64,000 bases of DNA from Aphanomyces cochlioides (lineage: Eukaryota > Oomycota > Saprolegniomycetes > Saprolegniales > Verrucalvaceae), in contig JAHQRK010000003.1 in assembly GCA_019828595.1 (NCBI GenBank), positions 1,922,001 through 1,986,000 of the forward strand, written 5' to 3'. Both the position numbers and the translations under genes were made by a program. Positions 24,701 to 37,600 of the stretch are shown piece by piece. Within the stretch, counting starts at the first letter, position 1; each line of letters begins with the position of its first letter. The notes beneath the pieces were generated by a model. That model had not been told where the DNA came from, did not search any database, and worked only from the letters and a program-made list of their open reading frames with translations.

Positions 24701-27700
24701 TGCGCCTGGTCAGTATCGCGTGGGAGTTGCGATGCATGGTTGAGTTGGTCGACCATGGCGAGCAGGCGGATATTTTCACCCTTCAGACCTTCCAAGTCTT
24801 GGAGTCGCGCGAGTTCAAGTTGCTCAATCTTGGACTGCGTGCGACGCAACTCTTTGGTCATCTGGGAATTTTCATCGACCAGCTACTCGGTTTGATGAGA
24901 TATAAATTGTTTTGCTATGTCGCATTATACCTCTCGTAGGTCGATGTCGTACAGACGGAGCTCCTCCTGGAGGTGTTGATTGTCTTGAAGGAGCTACGCC
25001 ATGCGATCAAATCCATGTTTTTTGTATGGACTGGTCTTACCTCTTGGATTTGTGCCTCATAGGACTCGACTTGCGCCTGGTCAGTATCGCGTGGGAGTTG
25101 CGATGCATGGTTGAGTTGGTCGACCATGGCGAGCAGGCGGATATTTTCACCCTTCAGACCTTCCAAGTCTTGGAGTCGCGCGAGTTCAAGTTGCTCAATC
25201 TTGGACTGCGTGCGACGCAACTCTTTGGTCATCTGGGAATTTTCATCGACCAGCTACTCGGTTTGATGAGATATAAATTGTTTTGCTATGTCGCATTATA
25301 CCTCTCGTAGGTCGATGTCGTACAGACGGAGCTCCTCCTGGAGGTGTTGATTGTCTTGAAGGAGCTACGCCATGCGATCAAATCCATGTTTTTTGTATGG
25401 ACTGGTCTTACCTCTTGGATTTGTGCCTCATAGGACTCGACTTGCGCCTGGTCAGTATCGCGTGGGAGTTGCGATGCATGGTTGAGTTGGTCGACCATGG
25501 CGAGCAGGCGGATATTTTCACCCTTCAGACCTTCCAAGTCTTGGAGTCGCGCGAGTTCAAGTTGCTCAATCTTGGACTGCGTGCGACGCAACTCTTTGGT
25601 CATCTGGGAATTTTCATCGACCAGCTACTCGGTTTGATGAGATATAAATTGTTTTGCTATGTCGCATTATACCTCTCGTAGGTCGATGTCGTACAGACGG
25701 AGCTCCTCCTGGAGGTGTTGATTGTCTTGAAGGAGCTACGCCATGCGATCAAATCCATGTTTTTTGTATGGACTGGTCTTACCTCTTGGATTTGTGCCTC
25801 ATAGGACTCGACTTGCGCCTGGTCAGTATCGCGTGGGAGTTGCGATGCATGGTTGAGTTGGTCGACCATGGCGAGCAGGCGGATATTTTCACCCTTCAGA
25901 CCTTCCAAGTCTTGGAGTCGCGCGAGTTCAAGTTGCTCAATCTTGGACTGCGTGCGACGCAACTCTTTGGTCATCTGGGAATTTTCATCGACCAGCTACT
26001 CGGTTTGATGAGATATAAATTGTTTTGCTATGTCGCATTATACCTCTCGTAGGTCGATGTCGTACAGACGGAGCTCCTCCTGGAGGTGTTGATTGTCTTG
26101 AAGGAGCTACGCCATGCGATCAAATCCATGTTTTTTGTATGGACTGGTCTTACCTCTTGGATTTGTGCCTCATAGGACTCGACTTGCGCCTGGTCAGTAT
26201 CGCGTGGGAGTTGCGATGCATGGTTGAGTTGGTCGACCATGGCGAGCAGGCGGATATTTTCACCCTTCAGACCTTCCAAGTCTTGGAGTCGCGCGAGTTC
26301 AAGTTGCTCAATCTTGGACTGCGTGCGACGCAACTCTTTGGTCATCTGGGAATTTTCATCGACCAGCTACTCGGTTTGATGAGATATAAATTGTTTTGCT
26401 ATGTCGCATTATACCTCTCGTAGGTCGATGTCGTACAGACGGAGCTCCTCCTGGAGGTGTTGATTGTCTTGAAGGAGCTACGCCATGCGATCAAATCCAT
26501 GTTTTTTGTATGGACTGGTCTTACCTCTTGGATTTGTGCCTCATAGGACTCGACTTGCGCCTGGTCAGTATCGCGTGGGAGTTGCGATGCATGGTTGAGT
26601 TGGTCGACCATGGCGAGCAGGCGGATATTTTCACCCTTCAGACCTTCCAAGTCTTGGAGTCGCGCGAGTTCAAGTTGCTCAATCTTGGACTGCGTGCGAC
26701 GCAACTCTTTGGTCATCTGGGAATTTTCATCGACCAGCTACTCGGTTTGATGAGATATAAATTGTTTTGCTATGTCGCATTATACCTCTCGTAGGTCGAT
26801 GTCGTACAGACGGAGCTCCTCCTGGAGGTGTTGATTGTCTTGAAGGAGCTACGCCATGCGATCAAATCCATGTTTTTTGTATGGACTGGTCTTACCTCTT
26901 GGATTTGTGCCTCATAGGACTCGACTTGCGCCTGGTCAGTATCGCGTGGGAGTTGCGATGCATGGTTGAGTTGGTCGACCATGGCGAGCAGGCGGATATT
27001 TTCACCCTTCAGACCTTCCAAGTCTTGGAGTCGCGCGAGTTCAAGTTGCTCAATCTTGGACTGCGTGCGACGCAACTCTTTGGTCATCTGGGAATTTTCA
27101 TCGACCAGCTACTCGGTTTGATGAGATATAAATTGTTTTGCTATGTCGCATTATACCTCTCGTAGGTCGATGTCGTACAGACGGAGCTCCTCCTGGAGGT
27201 GTTGATTGTCTTGAAGGAGCTACGCCATGCGATCAAATCCATGTTTTTTGTATGGACTGGTCTTACCTCTTGGATTTGTGCCTCATAGGACTCGACTTGC
27301 GCCTGGTCAGTATCGCGTGGGAGTTGCGATGCATGGTTGAGTTGGTCGACCATGGCGAGCAGGCGGATATTTTCACCCTTCAGACCTTCCAAGTCTTGGA
27401 GTCGCGCGAGTTCAAGTTGCTCAATCTTGGACTGCGTGCGACGCAACTCTTTGGTCATCTGGGAATTTTCATCGACCAGCTACTCGGTTTGATGAGATAT
27501 AAATTGTTTTGCTATGTCGCATTATACCTCTCGTAGGTCGATGTCGTACAGACGGAGCTCCTCCTGGAGGTGTTGATTGTCTTGAAGGAGCTACGCCATG
27601 CGATCAAATCCATGTTTTTTGTATGGACTGGTCTTACCTCTTGGATTTGTGCCTCATAGGACTCGACTTGCGCCTGGTCAGTATCGCGTGGGAGTTGCGA

Positions 27701-30700
27701 TGCATGGTTGAGTTGGTCGACCATGGCGAGCAGGCGGATATTTTCACCCTTCAGACCTTCCAAGTCTTGGAGTCGCGCGAGTTCAAGTTGCTCAATCTTG
27801 GACTGCGTGCGACGCAACTCTTTGGTCATCTGGGAATTTTCATCGACCAGCTACTCGGTTTGATGAGATATAAATTGTTTTGCTATGTCGCATTATACCT
27901 CTCGTAGGTCGATGTCGTACAGACGGAGCTCCTCCTGGAGGTGTTGATTGTCTTGAAGGAGCTACGCCATGCGATCAAATCCATGTTTTTTGTATGGACT
28001 GGTCTTACCTCTTGGATTTGTGCCTCATAGGACTCGACTTGCGCCTGGTCAGTATCGCGTGGGAGTTGCGATGCATGGTTGAGTTGGTCGACCATGGCGA
28101 GCAGGCGGATATTTTCACCCTTCAGACCTTCCAAGTCTTGGAGTCGCGCGAGTTCAAGTTGCTCAATCTTGGACTGCGTGCGACGCAACTCTTTGGTCAT
28201 CTGGGAATTTTCATCGACCAGCTACTCGGTTTGATGAGATATAAATTGTTTTGCTATGTCGCATTATACCTCTCGTAGGTCGATGTCGTACAGACGGAGC
28301 TCCTCCTGGAGGTGTTGATTGTCTTGAAGGAGCTACGCCATGCGATCAAATCCATGTTTTTTGTATGGACTGGTCTTACCTCTTGGATTTGTGCCTCATA
28401 GGACTCGACTTGCGCCTGGTCAGTATCGCGTGGGAGTTGCGATGCATGGTTGAGTTGGTCGACCATGGCGAGCAGGCGGATATTTTCACCCTTCAGACCT
28501 TCCAAGTCTTGGAGTCGCGCGAGTTCAAGTTGCTCAATCTTGGACTGCGTGCGACGCAACTCTTTGGTCATCTGGGAATTTTCATCGACCAGCTACTCGG
28601 TTTGATGAGATATAAATTGTTTTGCTATGTCGCATTATACCTCTCGTAGGTCGATGTCGTACAGACGGAGCTCCTCCTGGAGGTGTTGATTGTCTTGAAG
28701 GAGCTACGCCATGCGATCAAATCCATGTTTTTTGTATGGACTGGTCTTACCTCTTGGATTTGTGCCTCATAGGACTCGACTTGCGCCTGGTCAGTATCGC
28801 GTGGGAGTTGCGATGCATGGTTGAGTTGGTCGACCATGGCGAGCAGGCGGATATTTTCACCCTTCAGACCTTCCAAGTCTTGGAGTCGCGCGAGTTCAAG
28901 TTGCTCAATCTTGGACTGCGTGCGACGCAACTCTTTGGTCATCTGGGAATTTTCATCGACCAGCTACTCGGTTTGATGAGATATAAATTGTTTTGCTATG
29001 TCGCATTATACCTCTCGTAGGTCGATGTCGTACAGACGGAGCTCCTCCTGGAGGTGTTGATTGTCTTGAAGGAGCTACGCCATGCGATCAAATCCATGTT
29101 TTTTGTATGGACTGGTCTTACCTCTTGGATTTGTGCCTCATAGGACTCGACTTGCGCCTGGTCAGTATCGCGTGGGAGTTGCGATGCATGGTTGAGTTGG
29201 TCGACCATGGCGAGCAGGCGGATATTTTCACCCTTCAGACCTTCCAAGTCTTGGAGTCGCGCGAGTTCAAGTTGCTCAATCTTGGACTGCGTGCGACGCA
29301 ACTCTTTGGTCATCTGGGAATTTTCATCGACCAGCTACTCGGTTTGATGAGATATAAATTGTTTTGCTATGTCGCATTATACCTCTCGTAGGTCGATGTC
29401 GTACAGACGGAGCTCCTCCTGGAGGTGTTGATTGTCTTGAAGGAGCTACGCCATGCGATCAAATCCATGTTTTTTGTATGGACTGGTCTTACCTCTTGGA
29501 TTTGTGCCTCATAGGACTCGACTTGCGCCTGGTCAGTATCGCGTGGGAGTTGCGATGCATGGTTGAGTTGGTCGACCATGGCGAGCAGGCGGATATTTTC
29601 ACCCTTCAGACCTTCCAAGTCTTGGAGTCGCGCGAGTTCAAGTTGCTCAATCTTGGACTGCGTGCGACGCAACTCTTTGGTCATCTGGGAATTTTCATCG
29701 ACCAGCTACTCGGTTTGATGAGATATAAATTGTTTTGCTATGTCGCATTATACCTCTCGTAGGTCGATGTCGTACAGACGGAGCTCCTCCTGGAGGTGTT
29801 GATTGTCTTGAAGGAGCTACGCCATGCGATCAAATCCATGTTTTTTGTATGGACTGGTCTTACCTCTTGGATTTGTGCCTCATAGGACTCGACTTGCGCC
29901 TGGTCAGTATCGCGTGGGAGTTGCGATGCATGGTTGAGTTGGTCGACCATGGCGAGCAGGCGGATATTTTCACCCTTCAGACCTTCCAAGTCTTGGAGTC
30001 GCGCGAGTTCAAGTTGCTCAATCTTGGACTGCGTGCGACGCAACTCTTTGGTCATCTGGGAATTTTCATCGACCAGCTACTCGGTTTGATGAGATATAAA
30101 TTGTTTTGCTATGTCGCATTATACCTCTCGTAGGTCGATGTCGTACAGACGGAGCTCCTCCTGGAGGTGTTGATTGTCTTGAAGGAGCTACGCCATGCGA
30201 TCAAATCCATGTTTTTTGTATGGACTGGTCTTACCTCTTGGATTTGTGCCTCATAGGACTCGACTTGCGCCTGGTCAGTATCGCGTGGGAGTTGCGATGC
30301 ATGGTTGAGTTGGTCGACCATGGCGAGCAGGCGGATATTTTCACCCTTCAGACCTTCCAAGTCTTGGAGTCGCGCGAGTTCAAGTTGCTCAATCTTGGAC
30401 TGCGTGCGACGCAACTCTTTGGTCATCTGGGAATTTTCATCGACCAGCTACTCGGTTTGATGAGATATAAATTGTTTTGCTATGTCGCATTATACCTCTC
30501 GTAGGTCGATGTCGTACAGACGGAGCTCCTCCTGGAGGTGTTGATTGTCTTGAAGGAGCTACGCCATGCGATCAAATCCATGTTTTTTGTATGGACTGGT
30601 CTTACCTCTTGGATTTGTGCCTCATAGGACTCGACTTGCGCCTGGTCAGTATCGCGTGGGAGTTGCGATGCATGGTTGAGTTGGTCGACCATGGCGAGCA

Positions 30701-33700
30701 GGCGGATATTTTCACCCTTCAGACCTTCCAAGTCTTGGAGTCGCGCGAGTTCAAGTTGCTCAATCTTGGACTGCGTGCGACGCAACTCTTTGGTCATCTG
30801 GGAATTTTCATCGACCAGCTACTCGGTTTGATGAGATATAAATTGTTTTGCTATGTCGCATTATACCTCTCGTAGGTCGATGTCGTACAGACGGAGCTCC
30901 TCCTGGAGGTGTTGATTGTCTTGAAGGAGCTACGCCATGCGATCAAATCCATGTTTTTTGTATGGACTGGTCTTACCTCTTGGATTTGTGCCTCATAGGA
31001 CTCGACTTGCGCCTGGTCAGTATCGCGTGGGAGTTGCGATGCATGGTTGAGTTGGTCGACCATGGCGAGCAGGCGGATATTTTCACCCTTCAGACCTTCC
31101 AAGTCTTGGAGTCGCGCGAGTTCAAGTTGCTCAATCTTGGACTGCGTGCGACGCAACTCTTTGGTCATCTGGGAATTTTCATCGACCAGCTACTCGGTTT
31201 GATGAGATATAAATTGTTTTGCTATGTCGCATTATACCTCTCGTAGGTCGATGTCGTACAGACGGAGCTCCTCCTGGAGGTGTTGATTGTCTTGAAGGAG
31301 CTACGCCATGCGATCAAATCCATGTTTTTTGTATGGACTGGTCTTACCTCTTGGATTTGTGCCTCATAGGACTCGACTTGCGCCTGGTCAGTATCGCGTG
31401 GGAGTTGCGATGCATGGTTGAGTTGGTCGACCATGGCGAGCAGGCGGATATTTTCACCCTTCAGACCTTCCAAGTCTTGGAGTCGCGCGAGTTCAAGTTG
31501 CTCAATCTTGGACTGCGTGCGACGCAACTCTTTGGTCATCTGGGAATTTTCATCGACCAGCTACTCGGTTTGATGAGATATAAATTGTTTTGCTATGTCG
31601 CATTATACCTCTCGTAGGTCGATGTCGTACAGACGGAGCTCCTCCTGGAGGTGTTGATTGTCTTGAAGGAGCTACGCCATGCGATCAAATCCATGTTTTT
31701 TGTATGGACTGGTCTTACCTCTTGGATTTGTGCCTCATAGGACTCGACTTGCGCCTGGTCAGTATCGCGTGGGAGTTGCGATGCATGGTTGAGTTGGTCG
31801 ACCATGGCGAGCAGGCGGATATTTTCACCCTTCAGACCTTCCAAGTCTTGGAGTCGCGCGAGTTCAAGTTGCTCAATCTTGGACTGCGTGCGACGCAACT
31901 CTTTGGTCATCTGGGAATTTTCATCGACCAGCTACTCGGTTTGATGAGATATAAATTGTTTTGCTATGTCGCATTATACCTCTCGTAGGTCGATGTCGTA
32001 CAGACGGAGCTCCTCCTGGAGGTGTTGATTGTCTTGAAGGAGCTACGCCATGCGATCAAATCCATGTTTTTTGTATGGACTGGTCTTACCTCTTGGATTT
32101 GTGCCTCATAGGACTCGACTTGCGCCTGGTCAGTATCGCGTGGGAGTTGCGATGCATGGTTGAGTTGGTCGACCATGGCGAGCAGGCGGATATTTTCACC
32201 CTTCAGACCTTCCAAGTCTTGGAGTCGCGCGAGTTCAAGTTGCTCAATCTTGGACTGCGTGCGACGCAACTCTTTGGTCATCTGGGAATTTTCATCGACC
32301 AGCTACTCGGTTTGATGAGATATAAATTGTTTTGCTATGTCGCATTATACCTCTCGTAGGTCGATGTCGTACAGACGGAGCTCCTCCTGGAGGTGTTGAT
32401 TGTCTTGAAGGAGCTACGCCATGCGATCAAATCCATGTTTTTTGTATGGACTGGTCTTACCTCTTGGATTTGTGCCTCATAGGACTCGACTTGCGCCTGG
32501 TCAGTATCGCGTGGGAGTTGCGATGCATGGTTGAGTTGGTCGACCATGGCGAGCAGGCGGATATTTTCACCCTTCAGACCTTCCAAGTCTTGGAGTCGCG
32601 CGAGTTCAAGTTGCTCAATCTTGGACTGCGTGCGACGCAACTCTTTGGTCATCTGGGAATTTTCATCGACCAGCTACTCGGTTTGATGAGATATAAATTG
32701 TTTTGCTATGTCGCATTATACCTCTCGTAGGTCGATGTCGTACAGACGGAGCTCCTCCTGGAGGTGTTGATTGTCTTGAAGGAGCTACGCCATGCGATCA
32801 AATCCATGTTTTTTGTATGGACTGGTCTTACCTCTTGGATTTGTGCCTCATAGGACTCGACTTGCGCCTGGTCAGTATCGCGTGGGAGTTGCGATGCATG
32901 GTTGAGTTGGTCGACCATGGCGAGCAGGCGGATATTTTCACCCTTCAGACCTTCCAAGTCTTGGAGTCGCGCGAGTTCAAGTTGCTCAATCTTGGACTGC
33001 GTGCGACGCAACTCTTTGGTCATCTGGGAATTTTCATCGACCAGCTACTCGGTTTGATGAGATATAAATTGTTTTGCTATGTCGCATTATACCTCTCGTA
33101 GGTCGATGTCGTACAGACGGAGCTCCTCCTGGAGGTGTTGATTGTCTTGAAGGAGCTACGCCATGCGATCAAATCCATGTTTTTTGTATGGACTGGTCTT
33201 ACCTCTTGGATTTGTGCCTCATAGGACTCGACTTGCGCCTGGTCAGTATCGCGTGGGAGTTGCGATGCATGGTTGAGTTGGTCGACCATGGCGAGCAGGC
33301 GGATATTTTCACCCTTCAGACCTTCCAAGTCTTGGAGTCGCGCGAGTTCAAGTTGCTCAATCTTGGACTGCGTGCGACGCAACTCTTTGGTCATCTGGGA
33401 ATTTTCATCGACCAGCTACTCGGTTTGATGAGATATAAATTGTTTTGCTATGTCGCATTATACCTCTCGTAGGTCGATGTCGTACAGACGGAGCTCCTCC
33501 TGGAGGTGTTGATTGTCTTGAAGGAGCTACGCCATGCGATCAAATCCATGTTTTTTGTATGGACTGGTCTTACCTCTTGGATTTGTGCCTCATAGGACTC
33601 GACTTGCGCCTGGTCAGTATCGCGTGGGAGTTGCGATGCATGGTTGAGTTGGTCGACCATGGCGAGCAGGCGGATATTTTCACCCTTCAGACCTTCCAAG

Positions 33701-34673
33701 TCTTGGAGTCGCGCGAGTTCAAGTTGCTCAATCTTGGACTGCGTGCGACGCAACTCTTTGGTCATCTGGGAATTTTCATCGACCAGCTACTCGGTTTGAT
33801 GAGATATAAATTGTTTTGCTATGTCGCATTATACCTCTCGTAGGTCGATGTCGTACAGACGGAGCTCCTCCTGGAGGTGTTGATTGTCTTGAAGGAGCTA
33901 CGCCATGCGATCAAATCCATGTTTTTTGTATGGACTGGTCTTACCTCTTGGATTTGTGCCTCATAGGACTCGACTTGCGCCTGGTCAGTATCGCGTGGGA
34001 GTTGCGATGCATGGTTGAGTTGGTCGACCATGGCGAGCAGGCGGATATTTTCACCCTTCAGACCTTCCAAGTCTTGGAGTCGCGCGAGTTCAAGTTGCTC
34101 AATCTTGGACTGCGTGCGACGCAACTCTTTGGTCATCTGGGAATTTTCATCGACCAGCTACTCGGTTTGATGAGATATAAATTGTTTTGCTATGTCGCAT
34201 TATACCTCTCGTAGGTCGATGTCGTACAGACGGAGCTCCTCCTGGAGGTGTTGATTGTCTTGAAGGAGCTACGCCATGCGATCAAATCCATGTTTTTTGT
34301 ATGGACTGGTCTTACCTCTTGGATTTGTGCCTCATAGGACTCGACTTGCGCCTGGTCAGTATCGCGTGGGAGTTGCGATGCATGGTTGAGTTGGTCGACC
34401 ATGGCGAGCAGGCGGATATTTTCACCCTTCAGACCTTCCAAGTCTTGGAGTCGCGCGAGTTCAAGTTGCTCAATCTTGGACTGCGTGCGACGCAACTCTT
34501 TGGTCATCTGGGAATTTTCATCGACCAGCTACTCGGTTTGATGAGATATAAATTGTTTTGCTATGTCGCATTATACCTCTCGTAGGTCGATGTCGTACAG
34601 ACGGAGCTCCTCCTGGAGGTGTTGATTGTCTTGAAGGAGCTACGCCATGCGATCAAATCCATGTTTTTTGTAT
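6704..34673 (-). repeat. 371-bp exon/intron tandem array, block I (about 75 units)
   Basis: The period is exactly 371 bp from the left edge to the junction at 34,673. Exon A copies start at 6,703 + 371n on the minus strand (75 complete copies plus the terminal hybrid), and exon B copies at 6,814 + 371n (76 copies). No copy differs in either of the two overlapping translations that I compared (132 and 105 codons on opposite strands), which together cover the unit. There is no divergence even beside the unique left flank, where array edges are normally the most diverged. Each unit has donors GAG|GTAAGACC and GAG|GTATAATG, and acceptors GGCGTAG|CTC and GAGTAG|CTG. Confidence 0.97.
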
Positions 34674-37600
34674 GAACCGAGTAGCTGGTCGATGAAAATT
34701 CCCAGATGACCAAAGAGTTGCGTCGCACGCAGTCCAAGATTGAGCAACTTGAACTCGCGCGACTCCAAGACTTGGAAGGTCTGAAGGGTGAAAATATCCG
34801 CCTGCTCGCCATGGTCGACCAACTCAACCATGCATCGCAACTCCCACGCGATACTGACCAGGCGCAAGTCGAGTCCTATGAGGCACAAATCCAAGAGGTA
34901 AGACCAGTCCATACAAAAAACATGGATTTGATCGCATGGCGTAGCTCCTTCAAGACAATCAACACCTCCAGGAGGAGCTCCGTCTGTACGACATCGACCT
35001 ACGAGAGGTATAATGCGACATAGCAAAACAATTTATATCTCATCAAACCGAGTAGCTGGTCGATGAAAATTCCCAGATGACCAAAGAGTTGCGTCGCACG
35101 CAGTCCAAGATTGAGCAACTTGAACTCGCGCGACTCCAAGACTTGGAAGGTCTGAAGGGTGAAAATATCCGCCTGCTCGCCATGGTCGACCAACTCAACC
35201 ATGCATCGCAACTCCCACGCGATACTGACCAGGCGCAAGTCGAGTCCTATGAGGCACAAATCCAAGAGGTAAGACCAGTCCATACAAAAAACATGGATTT
35301 GATCGCATGGCGTAGCTCCTTCAAGACAATCAACACCTCCAGGAGGAGCTCCGTCTGTACGACATCGACCTACGAGAGGTATAATGCGACATAGCAAAAC
35401 AATTTATATCTCATCAAACCGAGTAGCTGGTCGATGAAAATTCCCAGATGACCAAAGAGTTGCGTCGCACGCAGTCCAAGATTGAGCAACTTGAACTCGC
35501 GCGACTCCAAGACTTGGAAGGTCTGAAGGGTGAAAATATCCGCCTGCTCGCCATGGTCGACCAACTCAACCATGCATCGCAACTCCCACGCGATACTGAC
35601 CAGGCGCAAGTCGAGTCCTATGAGGCACAAATCCAAGAGGTAAGACCAGTCCATACAAAAAACATGGATTTGATCGCATGGCGTAGCTCCTTCAAGACAA
35701 TCAACACCTCCAGGAGGAGCTCCGTCTGTACGACATCGACCTACGAGAGGTATAATGCGACATAGCAAAACAATTTATATCTCATCAAACCGAGTAGCTG
35801 GTCGATGAAAATTCCCAGATGACCAAAGAGTTGCGTCGCACGCAGTCCAAGATTGAGCAACTTGAACTCGCGCGACTCCAAGACTTGGAAGGTCTGAAGG
35901 GTGAAAATATCCGCCTGCTCGCCATGGTCGACCAACTCAACCATGCATCGCAACTCCCACGCGATACTGACCAGGCGCAAGTCGAGTCCTATGAGGCACA
36001 AATCCAAGAGGTAAGACCAGTCCATACAAAAAACATGGATTTGATCGCATGGCGTAGCTCCTTCAAGACAATCAACACCTCCAGGAGGAGCTCCGTCTGT
36101 ACGACATCGACCTACGAGAGGTATAATGCGACATAGCAAAACAATTTATATCTCATCAAACCGAGTAGCTGGTCGATGAAAATTCCCAGATGACCAAAGA
36201 GTTGCGTCGCACGCAGTCCAAGATTGAGCAACTTGAACTCGCGCGACTCCAAGACTTGGAAGGTCTGAAGGGTGAAAATATCCGCCTGCTCGCCATGGTC
36301 GACCAACTCAACCATGCATCGCAACTCCCACGCGATACTGACCAGGCGCAAGTCGAGTCCTATGAGGCACAAATCCAAGAGGTAAGACCAGTCCATACAA
36401 AAAACATGGATTTGATCGCATGGCGTAGCTCCTTCAAGACAATCAACACCTCCAGGAGGAGCTCCGTCTGTACGACATCGACCTACGAGAGGTATAATGC
36501 GACATAGCAAAACAATTTATATCTCATCAAACCGAGTAGCTGGTCGATGAAAATTCCCAGATGACCAAAGAGTTGCGTCGCACGCAGTCCAAGATTGAGC
36601 AACTTGAACTCGCGCGACTCCAAGACTTGGAAGGTCTGAAGGGTGAAAATATCCGCCTGCTCGCCATGGTCGACCAACTCAACCATGCATCGCAACTCCC
36701 ACGCGATACTGACCAGGCGCAAGTCGAGTCCTATGAGGCACAAATCCAAGAGGTAAGACCAGTCCATACAAAAAACATGGATTTGATCGCATGGCGTAGC
36801 TCCTTCAAGACAATCAACACCTCCAGGAGGAGCTCCGTCTGTACGACATCGACCTACGAGAGGTATAATGCGACATAGCAAAACAATTTATATCTCATCA
36901 AACCGAGTAGCTGGTCGATGAAAATTCCCAGATGACCAAAGAGTTGCGTCGCACGCAGTCCAAGATTGAGCAACTTGAACTCGCGCGACTCCAAGACTTG
37001 GAAGGTCTGAAGGGTGAAAATATCCGCCTGCTCGCCATGGTCGACCAACTCAACCATGCATCGCAACTCCCACGCGATACTGACCAGGCGCAAGTCGAGT
37101 CCTATGAGGCACAAATCCAAGAGGTAAGACCAGTCCATACAAAAAACATGGATTTGATCGCATGGCGTAGCTCCTTCAAGACAATCAACACCTCCAGGAG
37201 GAGCTCCGTCTGTACGACATCGACCTACGAGAGGTATAATGCGACATAGCAAAACAATTTATATCTCATCAAACCGAGTAGCTGGTCGATGAAAATTCCC
37301 AGATGACCAAAGAGTTGCGTCGCACGCAGTCCAAGATTGAGCAACTTGAACTCGCGCGACTCCAAGACTTGGAAGGTCTGAAGGGTGAAAATATCCGCCT
37401 GCTCGCCATGGTCGACCAACTCAACCATGCATCGCAACTCCCACGCGATACTGACCAGGCGCAAGTCGAGTCCTATGAGGCACAAATCCAAGAGGTAAGA
37501 CCAGTCCATACAAAAAACATGGATTTGATCGCATGGCGTAGCTCCTTCAAGACAATCAACACCTCCAGGAGGAGCTCCGTCTGTACGACATCGACCTACG